Source: Caballeronia ptereochthonis (GTDB lineage Bacteria > Pseudomonadota > Gammaproteobacteria > Burkholderiales > Burkholderiaceae). From it: a stretch of 64,000 bases of DNA. A program made the translations under genes and the position numbers. This document shows, piece by piece, positions 25,820 to 33,273 of the stretch. The notes under the pieces were generated by a model. That model had not been told where the DNA came from and made no database searches. It was given only the letters and a program-made list of their open reading frames with translations. The stretch is from positions 1-64,000 of the forward strand of contig NZ_FCOB02000021.1 of assembly GCF_001545075.1 (NCBI RefSeq), read 5' to 3'. Position 1 is the first letter of the stretch. The number at the start of each line of letters is the position of its first letter.

Positions 25820-25869
25820 ACTTTAGTTGCGTCATCGCAGGAAAAAACTCCGTCCCTTGCTCTTGAATT
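25820..25869 (-). promoter_or_regulatory. Ada-box promoter B, upstream of the ogt-alkA operon
   Basis: Minus strand: AAT-N6-GCAAGGGACGGAGT (core 25847-25860), 21 nt, then TAAAGT as -10 (25820-25825). AAT-N6-GCAA is an exact match to the E. coli Ada A-box/B-box arrangement. Confidence 0.8.
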
Positions 25870-25876
25870 CCGAAGT

Positions 25877-26521
25877 TCAACTCGCCTTACGGAACGTGAA
25901 ATTGATGCGCTGGTTTCCCAGCAGGGGATGTGTCTCTTCCTTGAGCGGCATCACACCGTGATAGCGCAGGCGATCAACGCCGCCCCATACCATCACGTCA
26001 CCGTGATACAGAGGCACTTTGGCCGTCGGATCGGAGCGCTCATGACCGCCAAAAAGGAATGTGGCTTTCATACCCAAAGAGACCGAGACGATGGGCGCCG
26101 CATAGTCCCGCTCGTTCTTGTCCTGATGCAGCGAAAGTCGCGCGCCTGGCGAATATCGATTGACCAGACAGGCATCGGGTTCGAAGCCGTCGAACCCCGC
26201 AGCCGTCGCCGCCTCGCTCGCCAATCGTGCAAAGACTTGGGGCATGACCGGCCAAGGCTCGCCGGTGTCGGGGTCAATGGATGTGTACCGATAGCCGCGC
26301 CGGTCCGTTGTCCATCCCAACGCTCCGCAGTTCGTCAGCGCGACCGACATGGTGAATCCACCGGGCGTCACCATGTTCCGAAACGGCGACATCGCCTCGA
26401 TATCCGCAATGGCGGGCATCAGCTCACGCACAAACGACAGCGCGAATCCACGCAGCACAAAGGCACCTGAACCCAGGCGCAGGCGTTGCCCGCCTGTCTC
26501 GAAAAGATCAAACGATTCCAT
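25877..26521 (-). CDS. alkB: AlkB oxidative DNA/RNA demethylase
   Basis: A 214-residue 2OG-Fe(II) dioxygenase that repairs 1-methyladenine and 3-methylcytosine. The iron motif is SLHQDKNERDY, the distal His lies in LRYHGVMPL, and the 2OG-binding arginines are in RINFTFRKAS at the C-terminus. YRYTSIDPDTGEPWP is typical AlkB. It starts within the stop region of the upstream 2OG oxygenase; a GTG at 26527 is an alternative start. Last gene of the ogt2-oxygenase-alkB operon. Confidence 0.93.
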   Translation of the reverse strand: MESFDLFETGGQRLRLGSGAFVLRGFALSFVRELMPAIADIEAMSPFRNMVTPGGFTMSVALTNCGALGWTTDRRGYRYTSIDPDTGEPWPVMPQVFARLASEAATAAGFDGFEPDACLVNRYSPGARLSLHQDKNERDYAAPIVSVSLGMKATFLFGGHERSDPTAKVPLYHGDVMVWGGVDRLRYHGVMPLKEETHPLLGNQRINFTFRKAS

Positions 26522-26523
26522 GC

Positions 26524-27246
26524 TCACCTCGAATCGTGAAAGATAAGGCCGACGGTATGACGCCTTCCACTAAGAATGCGGCTGACGCCATGTCGCATCG
26601 CCACTCTTCGGATGCCGCGCTGCCCTGTCGAAGGCCGCTGATTGACGGTGAATACCACCGCGTCGCCCTGGCGCAGCGCGACGACATCGGCTCGCTGCCT
26701 GTTGCTTGAAAGCTCCGTCATGACGAACTCCCCACCGGCGAAATCCCTGCCAGGCTCAGACAACAGGAGGGCCACCTGCAACGGGAAAACGTGTTCGCCG
26801 TAGAGGTCCTGATGCAGACAGTTGTAGTCGCCTTCACCATATTCGAGAATCAGCGGCGTCGGCCGGCTCTGGCCGGCCTGGTGACACCGATCAAGAAACA
26901 CATCCAACTCGCCCGGATACTGCGTGTCGCTTCCCAATTGGCGGTTCCAGCGATTGGCGATCGGCACAAGCCGGGGGTACAGCGCATGACGCAGCCAGTC
27001 GAGCAGTGGCGGCAATGGGTACGCGAAATACTTGTATTCGCCGCGCCCGAATCCGTGGCGCGCCATGACGATCCGAGTCCGATAGCCTTCGTCCCTAGAA
27101 TAGAGCGCGGCTAACGCATCGCATTGCTCTGTGGCCAGAAGTCCAGGCAGCACGGCATTACCATAGGCATCAAGTGAACTCTCCATGCCTACCCAGTCGT
27201 AAGTCAAGGGCGCCATGACGCTCTCGCGCCCTGCCTTGATCCTCAT
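26524..27246 (-). CDS. 2OG-Fe(II) oxygenase, paralogue 3 of 3
   Basis: A 240-residue paralogue of the proteins at 21398 and 22482. The HxD is intact in CLHQDLYGEHVFPLQ, the distal His is in AMRHGVSR and the 2OG Arg in SGRRHTVG. It shares FGRGEYKYFAYPLP with paralogue 1. It is translationally coupled on both sides (ATGA overlap with ogt2, overlap with alkB). Same caution on substrate as for paralogue 1; being placed directly before alkB suggests a related demethylation task. Confidence 0.82.
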   Translation of the reverse strand: MRIKAGRESVMAPLTYDWVGMESSLDAYGNAVLPGLLATEQCDALAALYSRDEGYRTRIVMARHGFGRGEYKYFAYPLPPLLDWLRHALYPRLVPIANRWNRQLGSDTQYPGELDVFLDRCHQAGQSRPTPLILEYGEGDYNCLHQDLYGEHVFPLQVALLLSEPGRDFAGGEFVMTELSSNRQRADVVALRQGDAVVFTVNQRPSTGQRGIRRVAMRHGVSRILSGRRHTVGLIFHDSR

Positions 27247-27803
27247 TGCGCACGCTCCTCAGCCAACAGAGCGCGCTTGCGCTCGACACCCCAGCGATAG
27301 CCGGACACCGAGCCATCGCTACGCACCACGCGATGGCAGGGAATCGCGATGGCCAACACGTTGGCGGCGCAAGCGCCCGCCACGGCTCGAACTGCTTCCG
27401 GCACGCCGAGATCCTGAGCCACCTCGCTGTAGCTTCGCGTCTGGCCAGACGGGATGCCGCACAATGCTTGCCAGACCTCCTGCTGGAACGCAGTCCCGCC
27501 GATGTCGAGATCGACCACGCCCTCAGACTGGTCTTTGTCGATAAAGGCAATGACCTGGTTGAGTTCGCGCGCAAGCTCTGGCTGGCCGGCTTGCAGCTCA
27601 ATATTCGGGAATGCCTCGGCGAGTTGCCCTTTCAAGGCTTGTGCATCTTTGTCCAGGAAGATGGCGCAGATGCCACGCTGGCTTCGTCCGACGAGGACCA
27701 TGCCCAGCATCGTCTGGCCGACGGCGAATCGAATGGGGCCTTCCACCCGGCTTCCCGGGATACGGAAGTTGTATTTGAATGCGGAAAAAGAACGGGTTGT
27801 CAT
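27243..27803 (-). CDS. Ada-type O6-methylguanine methyltransferase without regulatory domain
   Basis: A 186-residue protein whose body matches the C-terminal half of Ada: IRFAVGQTMLGMVLVGRSQRGICAIFL, the HTH segment TRSYSEVAQDLG and the active site AIPCHRVVRSDG, then SGYRWGVERKRALL. It is closer to the methyltransferase part of the neighbouring broken ada than to the ogt gene at 24999, so it may functionally replace it. First gene of an operon with Ada box C upstream. The start MTTRSFSAFKYNFR at 27803 fits the promoter; the open frame extends further up. Confidence 0.88.
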   Translation of the reverse strand: MTTRSFSAFKYNFRIPGSRVEGPIRFAVGQTMLGMVLVGRSQRGICAIFLDKDAQALKGQLAEAFPNIELQAGQPELARELNQVIAFIDKDQSEGVVDLDIGGTAFQQEVWQALCGIPSGQTRSYSEVAQDLGVPEAVRAVAGACAANVLAIAIPCHRVVRSDGSVSGYRWGVERKRALLAEERAQ

Positions 27804-27836
27804 GGCACATCGCTCACTTGGTTGAAGGGTGATGTC

Positions 27837-27886
27837 AGTGTAGGAATCTGCCCAGCCTCTGAAACTCCGGTCTTTGCGGTTGAATT
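27837..27886 (-). promoter_or_regulatory. Ada-box promoter C, upstream of the ogt2-oxygenase-alkB operon
   Basis: Minus strand: AAT-N6-GCAAAGACCGGAGT (core 27864-27877), 21 nt, then TACACT as -10 (27837-27842). Confidence 0.78.
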
Positions 27887-27904
27887 CTGTTTTTGGAACA
27901 CGAC

Positions 27905-28477
27905 TCACCAGCCGGGGTAACTGGCGACGAGCCGGAGCCACAACGCAAGACAACCTGCGTCGTGCATATAGTGCAAGGCCTCAGATGCCCTCCAGGTACA
28001 AGGGACGCGGCGCAGCCAGATGGAGTCGGAGCCCGACCGATAAAGCCAAACAATGGTCGCGGCCATCATCTGCTGCTCAGGACGCATGGCGCGAAAGTCG
28101 GCACGCCAGCGTGCCATTTCTTCTGGATGGTGCTCGCCAGTACGTTCGTTGTAAGCGGCGGGACAAACGCTCCGGTGATATTCCCCGTCGTGAGTTCGGG
28201 CGAATAGCTTGAACAATCGAAGTTGCCGTATAGCCTGTTGCAACGTGTCGTAGAAGTTCTCCGGGCATCGGTTGAACGGCGCTTCAGAACCCGACAGCAC
28301 GTCCATCTGCGCTGCCTCACATCCGTCTATATCAAGAAGAGCTAGCACGAGATATTCGAGCTTCATGTTGTCGAGTCTCAATGCGGCGGACTCCTGCGGA
28401 AGCAAGCTCAGTTGGATTGCCGCCACCCATGTGGACAGCGACCGTGCAAGAGGTTCTGCACATGGAACTTCATTCAT
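27905..28477 (-). CDS. Unknown protein, second gene of an Ada-box operon
   Basis: A 190-residue protein starting MNEVPCAEPLARSLSTW, rich in Leu, Cys and Trp, with segments such as FYDTLQQAIRQLRLFKLF and MMAATIVWLYRSGSD. No family recognised and no membrane segment convincing. The reading frame is open further up, but the Met at 28477 starts just after the nucleotidyltransferase gene. It lies 80 bp downstream of that gene without an own Ada box, so it is probably co-transcribed. Confidence 0.5.
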   Translation of the reverse strand: MNEVPCAEPLARSLSTWVAAIQLSLLPQESAALRLDNMKLEYLVLALLDIDGCEAAQMDVLSGSEAPFNRCPENFYDTLQQAIRQLRLFKLFARTHDGEYHRSVCPAAYNERTGEHHPEEMARWRADFRAMRPEQQMMAATIVWLYRSGSDSIWLRRVPCTWRASEALHYMHDAGCLALWLRLVASYPGW

Positions 28478-28557
28478 CGTAGATGTCCATCGAAAACGCG
28501 AAGAAACAACGAGAACGGCAGTCGAGAATGACTGGCGTGTTCTCGATACCGCGACCG

Positions 28558-29031
28558 TCAATTGGCAAAGGCAGCATCCGTCATCATCTGATTTCGGCGC
28601 ACTCGGCTGGCGAGGTCGTCGATGTTCTTCAGCGTCTGGCGAAGCGCGCTGCTCGACGTGATCTTTCCGTATGGAAAGTAGACGATCTCGACACCAAGGC
28701 GGGCGAAGTTCCGTTCGAGCTGATTGCCCTTTTCGGTTCCCTGCCAATCGTCCCCTTTGAACAGAACGTTGAACCGAAGGTCTTTCCAGATTTCCACTTT
28801 GTCGTTGGTGAACGCAGGGCTAGCCGCATCGACATAGCGCACATTGCTAACGATTTCCAATCGCTCAGCAAGCGGGATCACTGGCTTCACTCCCTTGGAC
28901 TGAATCAAAACTTCGTCGGCCACGACGCCGGCAATGAGGAAGTCGCAATGCGCTTTGGCTTGTCGCAGAAGATTGAGGTGTCCGATGTGAAAAAGATCAT
29001 AGGCACCGGGTGCATAGCCGATTCGAATCAT
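28558..29031 (-). CDS. TagD-like cytidylyl/adenylyltransferase-family protein
   Basis: A 157-residue nucleotidyltransferase. The HxGH motif is in GAYDLFHIGHLNLLRQAK (residues 9-26) and the second nucleotide-binding motif is TSSSALR near the C-terminus. KGVKPVIPLAERLEIVSNVRYVD is the usual family core. Relatives transfer CMP or AMP onto glycerol phosphate or sugar phosphates; the substrate here is unknown. Ada-box promoter I lies upstream, which is an unexpected association. Confidence 0.8.
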   Translation of the reverse strand: MIRIGYAPGAYDLFHIGHLNLLRQAKAHCDFLIAGVVADEVLIQSKGVKPVIPLAERLEIVSNVRYVDAASPAFTNDKVEIWKDLRFNVLFKGDDWQGTEKGNQLERNFARLGVEIVYFPYGKITSSSALRQTLKNIDDLASRVRRNQMMTDAAFAN

Positions 29032-29074
29032 GGCAGTGATGTCCTCTCAAAGATGATCGATACCACTATCTAAA

Positions 29075-29124
29075 AATCTACTGCCTTATTCGACCGAATA
29101 CGCTCCGTTTCCTGCTCAGAAATT
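29075..29124 (-). promoter_or_regulatory. Ada-box promoter I, upstream of the nucleotidyltransferase
   Basis: Minus strand: AAT-N6-GCAGGAAACGGAGC (core 29102-29115), 21 nt, then TAGATT as -10 (29075-29080). Slightly degenerate core but exact spacing. Confidence 0.65.
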
Positions 29125-29160
29125 CTGAGATGACGCTACGTAGATATGAGATTCGGAGCG

Positions 29161-29193
29161 AAGAGGGCCCGCATCAAAAATGCGGGCCCTCTT
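29161..29193. terminator. Hairpin terminator downstream of the NTF2-like gene
   Basis: AAGAGGGCCCGCAT-CAAAA-ATGCGGGCCCTCTT, a 14-bp perfect stem. A second hairpin, CGCCACGCT-AATAA-AGCGTGGCG, follows at 29212-29234. Together they insulate the gene at 29258 from the next operon. Confidence 0.7.
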
Positions 29194-29257
29194 CATTGAT
29201 TCAGGAGATCACGCCACGCTAATAAAGCGTGGCGCGACTTCTCCCGTTGCCGGGGAA

Positions 29258-29725
29258 TCAGGCGTCGCCGTTGACGGCGGTCGCCTTGATCAGGCCGAGT
29301 TGGGTCAGTGCAGTCACACCGTCGTCCAGGCCGATTTCTTCCACGATCTTGCCGTCGATCACCTTCAGCACCGTAGTACCGGTGAAATGCATCGTGCGGC
29401 CAGTTGCAGCAGGCAGACCGCCGATCAGGAAGTCATCGTGAGCCGGACCCGTGTGGGTGCCGCCCCCCTCCCAGTGACCAACGACGTAGTCGCCTTCGGC
29501 GATCAGATCAGCCGTGCCCCAGAAGTTGAGATCGGGGAACGCGGCACGGAAGTCGGTCATGAAGGCCTTGATGTCCTCGCGACCGCGCCGGGGTTCGTGC
29601 AGCGAATACTTGAGCAGCATGTTCGGAGCGGCGATCTCGTCGATGACTGCGAGATTGACGTTCTTGCCCCAGAACTCCGTGAACCAGCGGCCGACGACGG
29701 CCTTGTTATCCTCTTCTTTGCTCAT
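29258..29725 (-). CDS. NTF2-like / SnoaL-type protein under Ada-box control
   Basis: A 155-residue cone-shaped NTF2-fold protein: NKAVVGRWFTEFWGKNVNLAVIDEIAAPN, GREDIKAFMTDFRAAFPDL, then IAEGDYVVGHWEGGGTHTG and TGTTVLKVIDGKIVEEIG. Such proteins serve as polyketide cyclases, hydrolases or ligand binders; the exact role cannot be told. The start MSKEEDNK at 29725 is preferred over the upstream Met at 29770. A single-gene transcript with Ada box D upstream and terminators downstream. Confidence 0.8.
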   Translation of the reverse strand: MSKEEDNKAVVGRWFTEFWGKNVNLAVIDEIAAPNMLLKYSLHEPRRGREDIKAFMTDFRAAFPDLNFWGTADLIAEGDYVVGHWEGGGTHTGPAHDDFLIGGLPAATGRTMHFTGTTVLKVIDGKIVEEIGLDDGVTALTQLGLIKATAVNGDA

Positions 29726-29787
29726 TGGAAACGTCCTCACAGTTAATTTCGGAAGGGTCATCGAAACCACTCGATGACCTGAGCACC

Positions 29788-29837
29788 AGAATAGGCATCT
29801 GCGCGTCGTCCAACACTCCGATTCTTGCTGCTCAAAT
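29788..29837 (-). promoter_or_regulatory. Ada-box promoter D, upstream of the NTF2-like gene
   Basis: Minus strand: ATT-N6-GCAAGAATCGGAGT (core 29815-29828), 21 nt, then TATTCT as -10 (29788-29793). The distal bases of this box belong to the 184-bp direct repeat described at 29820-30003. Confidence 0.75.
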
Positions 29838-30003
29838 CAATTCGATGCTTTAGCAGCAGTAGTGACGACACGGCCCTTCCGGTGAAAACCTCTGTCCCTC
29901 GCCATGAACGCTCCCAGCATTTGCGGAATCAGCACCGCCGCATCGACCGCCTCGCCATAGGTCTGCGTGTGCAGCGCGGCGTAGCGGTCGAGGTCGGCCT
30001 TCA
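29820..30003. repeat. Direct repeat copy 1: truncated DUF2274 gene remnant
   Basis: These 184 bp match 33008-33191 with scattered mismatches. They contain the 3' end of the DUF2274 gene that sits next to trbI, truncated at its 5' side, so no product is expected. The copy marks one edge of the segment 30004-33007, which looks inserted or duplicated relative to a simpler ancestor. Confidence 0.8.
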
Positions 30004-30073
30004 CCCGTTATCGACATCTATCGGGATCACGGGCGCACTCATCGCAGATCGTCGGCATATGGCCGACTACTGT

Positions 30074-30847
30074 CTAAGCCAGTGACAGGAGACCGTCGTC
30101 TTCGTGAGCGATCTGCACGAGAGAGGCCAGATACTCCAGCTCCTCGTCGCGGAGTCCATTGGCGCGCAAGCCTTCGCACGTACGGAACAGATAGTCGCGG
30201 GAGCTTCCCAACCCACCGGATGCAGTGGCCAATCTGTGCACAACGGCATCTTGGTCGAGGTCACCCGCATACTGCGGAACGGTTGTATCGATAGTGAAGG
30301 TAATCGCGGAGCCAAGGAACTCCCCGTCGATGCCCTTCAGATCAACCCATCGAGGCATGTAGGCCCCGCATATCATCTCTCTTCGCCATAGCAATTGCAG
30401 TTCGCGTTCGACATCGTCGTCCGCAAGCCTGTAGGCCGCTCCATGACACGAGCCACCACGGTCCAGCGCGAGCATCAACCCAGGGCGATCGACTGTCGCA
30501 CGAAGTGCGGTGATCGAAAGGCAGAACGACCGGTGCCAACCGTCGATTCTGGCGACACGCCTTTCCACGGCGTCGATCGCCGCATTCCAAATCAACGAGC
30601 CATACCCGAAGATCCATACATCTCCAAGCGGCCGTAGTGACAATGTCTCGCGCAGCGATGCCAAGCGGTCGGCCTCTGTGAGCATCCTCATACCGGGCGA
30701 ATCGATGGCAACAAGTGCATCGATACTGCCTTCTTCGAGTAGTTTTCGCGTCAGCAGTGGCGATGGGTTTGGTTCTTCGCTATGCGCCAGTTCTCGCTGT
30801 GGAACACCGCTCACAATCATAGTTTCCTCGTGGATATTCGTGGCCAT
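30074..30847 (-). CDS. ChaC-like gamma-glutamylcyclotransferase
   Basis: A 257-residue protein of the ChaC family, which degrades glutathione to 5-oxoproline and Cys-Gly. The signature VWIFGYGSLIW lies at about residue 76, with the substrate loop following and the region GWHRSFCLSITALRATVDRPGLMLALDRGG. The catalytic Glu region (FLGSAITFTID and nearby) is recognisable. Ada box E is placed so that the ATG at 30847 is 29 nt from the -10. Link to alkylation: it could act on the glutathione pool or on alkylated glutathione (inference). Confidence 0.85.
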   Translation of the reverse strand: MATNIHEETMIVSGVPQRELAHSEEPNPSPLLTRKLLEEGSIDALVAIDSPGMRMLTEADRLASLRETLSLRPLGDVWIFGYGSLIWNAAIDAVERRVARIDGWHRSFCLSITALRATVDRPGLMLALDRGGSCHGAAYRLADDDVERELQLLWRREMICGAYMPRWVDLKGIDGEFLGSAITFTIDTTVPQYAGDLDQDAVVHRLATASGGLGSSRDYLFRTCEGLRANGLRDEELEYLASLVQIAHEDDGLLSLA

Positions 30848-30876
30848 GCGCGTTCATCTGGCCTGCGCGTGGCGCC

Positions 30877-30926
30877 ACTTTGCCGACGAGGGCTCTTCGC
30901 GCAACTCCGATTCTTGCGAAGGAATG
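30877..30926 (-). promoter_or_regulatory. Ada-box promoter E, upstream of the ChaC-like gene
   Basis: Minus strand: CAT-N6-GCAAGAATCGGAGT (core 30904-30917), 21 nt, then CAAAGT as -10 (30877-30882). Confidence 0.7.
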
Positions 30927-31036
30927 CGAATGCTCCATCGAGGCTGCGTTGCCTACCTCAATGCTTGCCCGTGATGGAATGGGACATAGACTTGGCGCTC
31001 GCTCTGATCGGCCGAAGGAATGCATGACTTCGCAAG

Positions 31037-31086
31037 ACTCCGACCGCAAGAAACGGAGTGCCTTTCGCACCATCGTTCAACAGAAT
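31037..31086 (+). promoter_or_regulatory. Ada-box promoter F, plus strand
   Basis: ACT-N6-GCAAGAAACGGAGT (core 31046-31059), 21 nt, then CAGAAT as -10 (31081-31086). It faces the opposite way to box E and points at the unknown gene at 31120 or 31402. Confidence 0.68.
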
Positions 31087-31119
31087 GGTTAATTTTCCTC
31101 TCTGATCTGGTGGCGCAGG

Positions 31120-31644
31120 ATGCGTGTCGATAAACGTAGGGCGAGCGATGAGAAGAATCTTGTAAGCAGTTTCAAGGCAGCCTTCACTTGCGTGTCCGGC
31201 TCCGTCGAGAGCGCATGCATCAAGTACGCCATGTATGACGGGACATCCCGCCTCTCGTATTGGCAGGCGAACTGGTTTTCGTCGCTCTATCAGTGCATCG
31301 AGTTGTACAGCGGCATTCACTACTATGGATCAGACCTGCAACGCGAATCGGAAGATTCAGGATTTTCTGCCCGGCTCCCAAAGCGACATCCAGTTCGCAC
31401 CATGAACAGCGAAAAGCCGGATCTAACCGAGCAAGACTATCTGACCGCAAAGGAAAGATTCTCCGTGGCGTCGTTTGCAGTCGTCGATCAGGGCGACAGT
31501 TGCCGCATAGATTGCACGTTCGCAAATAGCGTTCGCCGGACGGAAGTGCTGCCCACCTATATCGCGATGTACCTTTGTGGGGCATTGAAAGCAGGCTTCG
31601 ACGTGGCTGGCTTCATGGCATCCGAGCCCGGCGGCTCCGCGTAA
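31120..31644 (+). CDS. Unknown protein downstream of Ada box F (start uncertain)
   Basis: The open frame gives 174 residues from the ATG at 31120. The C-terminal part from the Met at 31402 (MNSEKPDLTEQDYLTAKERF, then SVASFAVVDQGDSCRIDCTF) looks most protein-like. The first 94 residues are less convincing and lack a good RBS. The real gene may therefore be only 80 codons with a long leader. No family recognised. A minus-strand frame over 30958-31320 was considered and rejected because it would cover promoter F. Confidence 0.45.
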   Translation: MRVDKRRASDEKNLVSSFKAAFTCVSGSVESACIKYAMYDGTSRLSYWQANWFSSLYQCIELYSGIHYYGSDLQRESEDSGFSARLPKRHPVRTMNSEKPDLTEQDYLTAKERFSVASFAVVDQGDSCRIDCTFANSVRRTEVLPTYIAMYLCGALKAGFDVAGFMASEPGGSA

Positions 31645-31772
31645 CTGAGTCGTGTGAACTGCTCGAAAGAATAAGGCGGGGCGAAGCGGCCCGAGGCTAG
31701 CGCAGCCCGCGCCTGTATTTGGTGATCAAGAAGTGTGAGGCATGCATGCGGCGCGCTGAGAGACACGCCGTA

Positions 31773-31822
31773 TATTCAAGCGCAAGAAACGGAGAGCGCT
31801 ATCGAGTCGGGAAGCCTACTGT
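31773..31822 (+). promoter_or_regulatory. Ada-box promoter G, plus strand
   Basis: TAT-N6-GCAAGAAACGGAGA (core 31782-31795), 21 nt, then TACTGT as -10 (31817-31822), about 80 bp before the start of the gene at 31904. Confidence 0.68.
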
Positions 31823-31903
31823 TTGTTTCGAGCGACATGCCGCATGTCTCTCTTCTACGAGTCAGGCATTTCGCCCGGTGCGGCCTCACGCAAGGAGCCC
31901 ATC

Positions 31904-32719
31904 ATGCCAATCAATGGAATCCAGTCCGACGCTTACGCAGACCTCGGTGAGGCTTGGATTCAAGACCAGTCTGCTCGGCTCATGCAGAAACATCTGCAAT
32001 TTGGACAGCACTACCGGATAGATGTCGATGCGCTCTTGGCCCGAAGTGCCCAAGTGGCACGCGCGGCCAGAATAGCCGCAGCGGCTGCCGAGAATCTCGA
32101 GCTAGCCACCGATCGCATTCGGCGCGCGACGCTCGAAGCCGTCGAGCATTGTCCGCGATTGGAAGATCCTTTCGTGCAGATGTCGCGGCTGCCGCAGCCC
32201 CCTGAATCAGGCGTGCAATCCATATCGACCGCGGAGCAGCCCAATGGGCCGGAATCGGCAATACTCGGTGAGTTTTCGCGCGCTAACAGACTCGGTGCCG
32301 ATCCACGCGACGAATGGGTGGCAGTGCTCGCTGATCTCACGGAAGTTGTCGTCGCCGATGTTCGCGGCAGGCCCAGTGCATTAGGCATTGCGAAGGCCAC
32401 ATCGATCGTACAGAGCCGTGCCTATATTGAGACACGCGCCCGCCAGCTCCTGAAGACCCTAACCAGGGATGATGGAGATTGGAGCCTCATCGTGATCGAT
32501 TTCGGTGTCGAGGCCCAGCATCACGACTGCGAGTTTCTGATGTGTTTTGTCTTTCAGGCTGCAAATAGCGACCTCTCCGCCACCAGTCCATATGCTGAGA
32601 TTGGGTTCGCTTTGCTCAAGCAGTCGCATGCCACCCCGATCTTCGTGCTCACTATCAGAACGGCCACCGGATTCGACGTGGAGCCAGCGATTCGCTCGCA
32701 GGATTGCCCATCTCGTTGA
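31904..32719 (+). CDS. Unknown 271-residue protein under Ada box G
   Basis: Starts MPINGIQSDAYADLGEAW with an AAGGAG ribosome binding site. An Ala-rich helical segment (residues 40-75, probably coiled) is followed by a compact domain with DWSLIVIDFGVEAQHHDCEFLMCFVF and IGFALLKQSHATPIFVLTIR. No family recognised. It does not resemble known alkylation repair enzymes. Its promoter places it in the same regulon as alkB and alkA. Confidence 0.65.
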   Translation: MPINGIQSDAYADLGEAWIQDQSARLMQKHLQFGQHYRIDVDALLARSAQVARAARIAAAAAENLELATDRIRRATLEAVEHCPRLEDPFVQMSRLPQPPESGVQSISTAEQPNGPESAILGEFSRANRLGADPRDEWVAVLADLTEVVVADVRGRPSALGIAKATSIVQSRAYIETRARQLLKTLTRDDGDWSLIVIDFGVEAQHHDCEFLMCFVFQAANSDLSATSPYAEIGFALLKQSHATPIFVLTIRTATGFDVEPAIRSQDCPSR

Positions 32720-33024
32720 GAGGCGACGTCAGGCACGCGGAAACGCGTGAAGAATCGAAGCCGAAGGCCGTGATTCGACATGAAGCACGGGGCACCCCCG
32801 AGGTCCTGACCGCGCCGCACGCCGGCACGCCCAAATGCCCTCGTTATGACAGGGTGTCGCACGTCTTACGCTGCTCGATCTGAAACTGTGACCGCTGGGT
32901 GGCCTGCTGCAACCGCTCCACCAGTACTGTACGCGGGGGCAAGGTGGTCAGGTATGCGCAGGCTTCGACATTGGACTTACCCATTGCTGCAGCAAATCCG
33001 TCCGTGCGATTCTTGCTGCTCAAT
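32720..33024. other. Gene-free stretch at the trb end of the cargo
   Basis: No convincing gene. It includes the start of the second copy of the 184-bp repeat (33008 onward). At 33008-33017 there is a degenerate Ada-box-like GCAAGAATCG (minus strand) that lacks the GGAGT half and a -10, so it is probably not functional. Confidence 0.45.
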
Positions 33025-33191
33025 TCAATTCGATGCTTTAGTGGCTGTAGTAGCGGTACGGCCCTTCCGGTGAAAACCTCTGTCCCTTGCCATGAACGCT
33101 TCCAACATGTGCGGAATCAGCGCCGCCGCATCGACCGCCTCGCCGTAGGTCTGCGTGTGCAGCGCGGCGTAGCGGTCAAGGTCGGTCTTCA
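33008..33191. repeat. Direct repeat copy 2, inside the intact DUF2274 gene
   Basis: Partner of 29820-30003 in the same orientation. This copy is part of the complete DUF2274 gene next to trbI and is therefore the parental one. Confidence 0.8.
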
Positions 33192-33273
33192 GGCTGGCTG
33201 GACATGCGAATGTCAGCTTGATGTTCTCGATCCTGGGCAGCGGCCCCAGCCGCAGTTTGTGAGTCGTACTCAT
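33025..33273 (-). CDS. DUF2274 protein (trbI-linked)
   Basis: An 82-residue protein, MSTTHKLRLGPLPRIENIK at the start, with a predicted ribbon-helix-helix-like fold (CPASLKTDLDRYAALHTQTYGEAVDAAALIPHM). DUF2274 genes always follow trbI in this ICE family. It overlaps the trbI stop by four bases. Role unknown; may regulate the trb operon. Confidence 0.85.
   Translation of the reverse strand: MSTTHKLRLGPLPRIENIKLTFACPASLKTDLDRYAALHTQTYGEAVDAAALIPHMLEAFMARDRGFHRKGRTATTATKASN

Noticed and set aside
30958..31320. Minus-strand 120-codon frame facing the ChaC-like gene
   Set aside because: It would cover Ada-box promoter F, has no RBS that I can see, and resembles no family.
33008..33017. Tenth Ada box near the DUF2274 gene
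   Set aside because: Only GCAAGAATCG is present; the GGAGT half and a -10 at 21 nt are missing and no gene starts downstream in the right direction.
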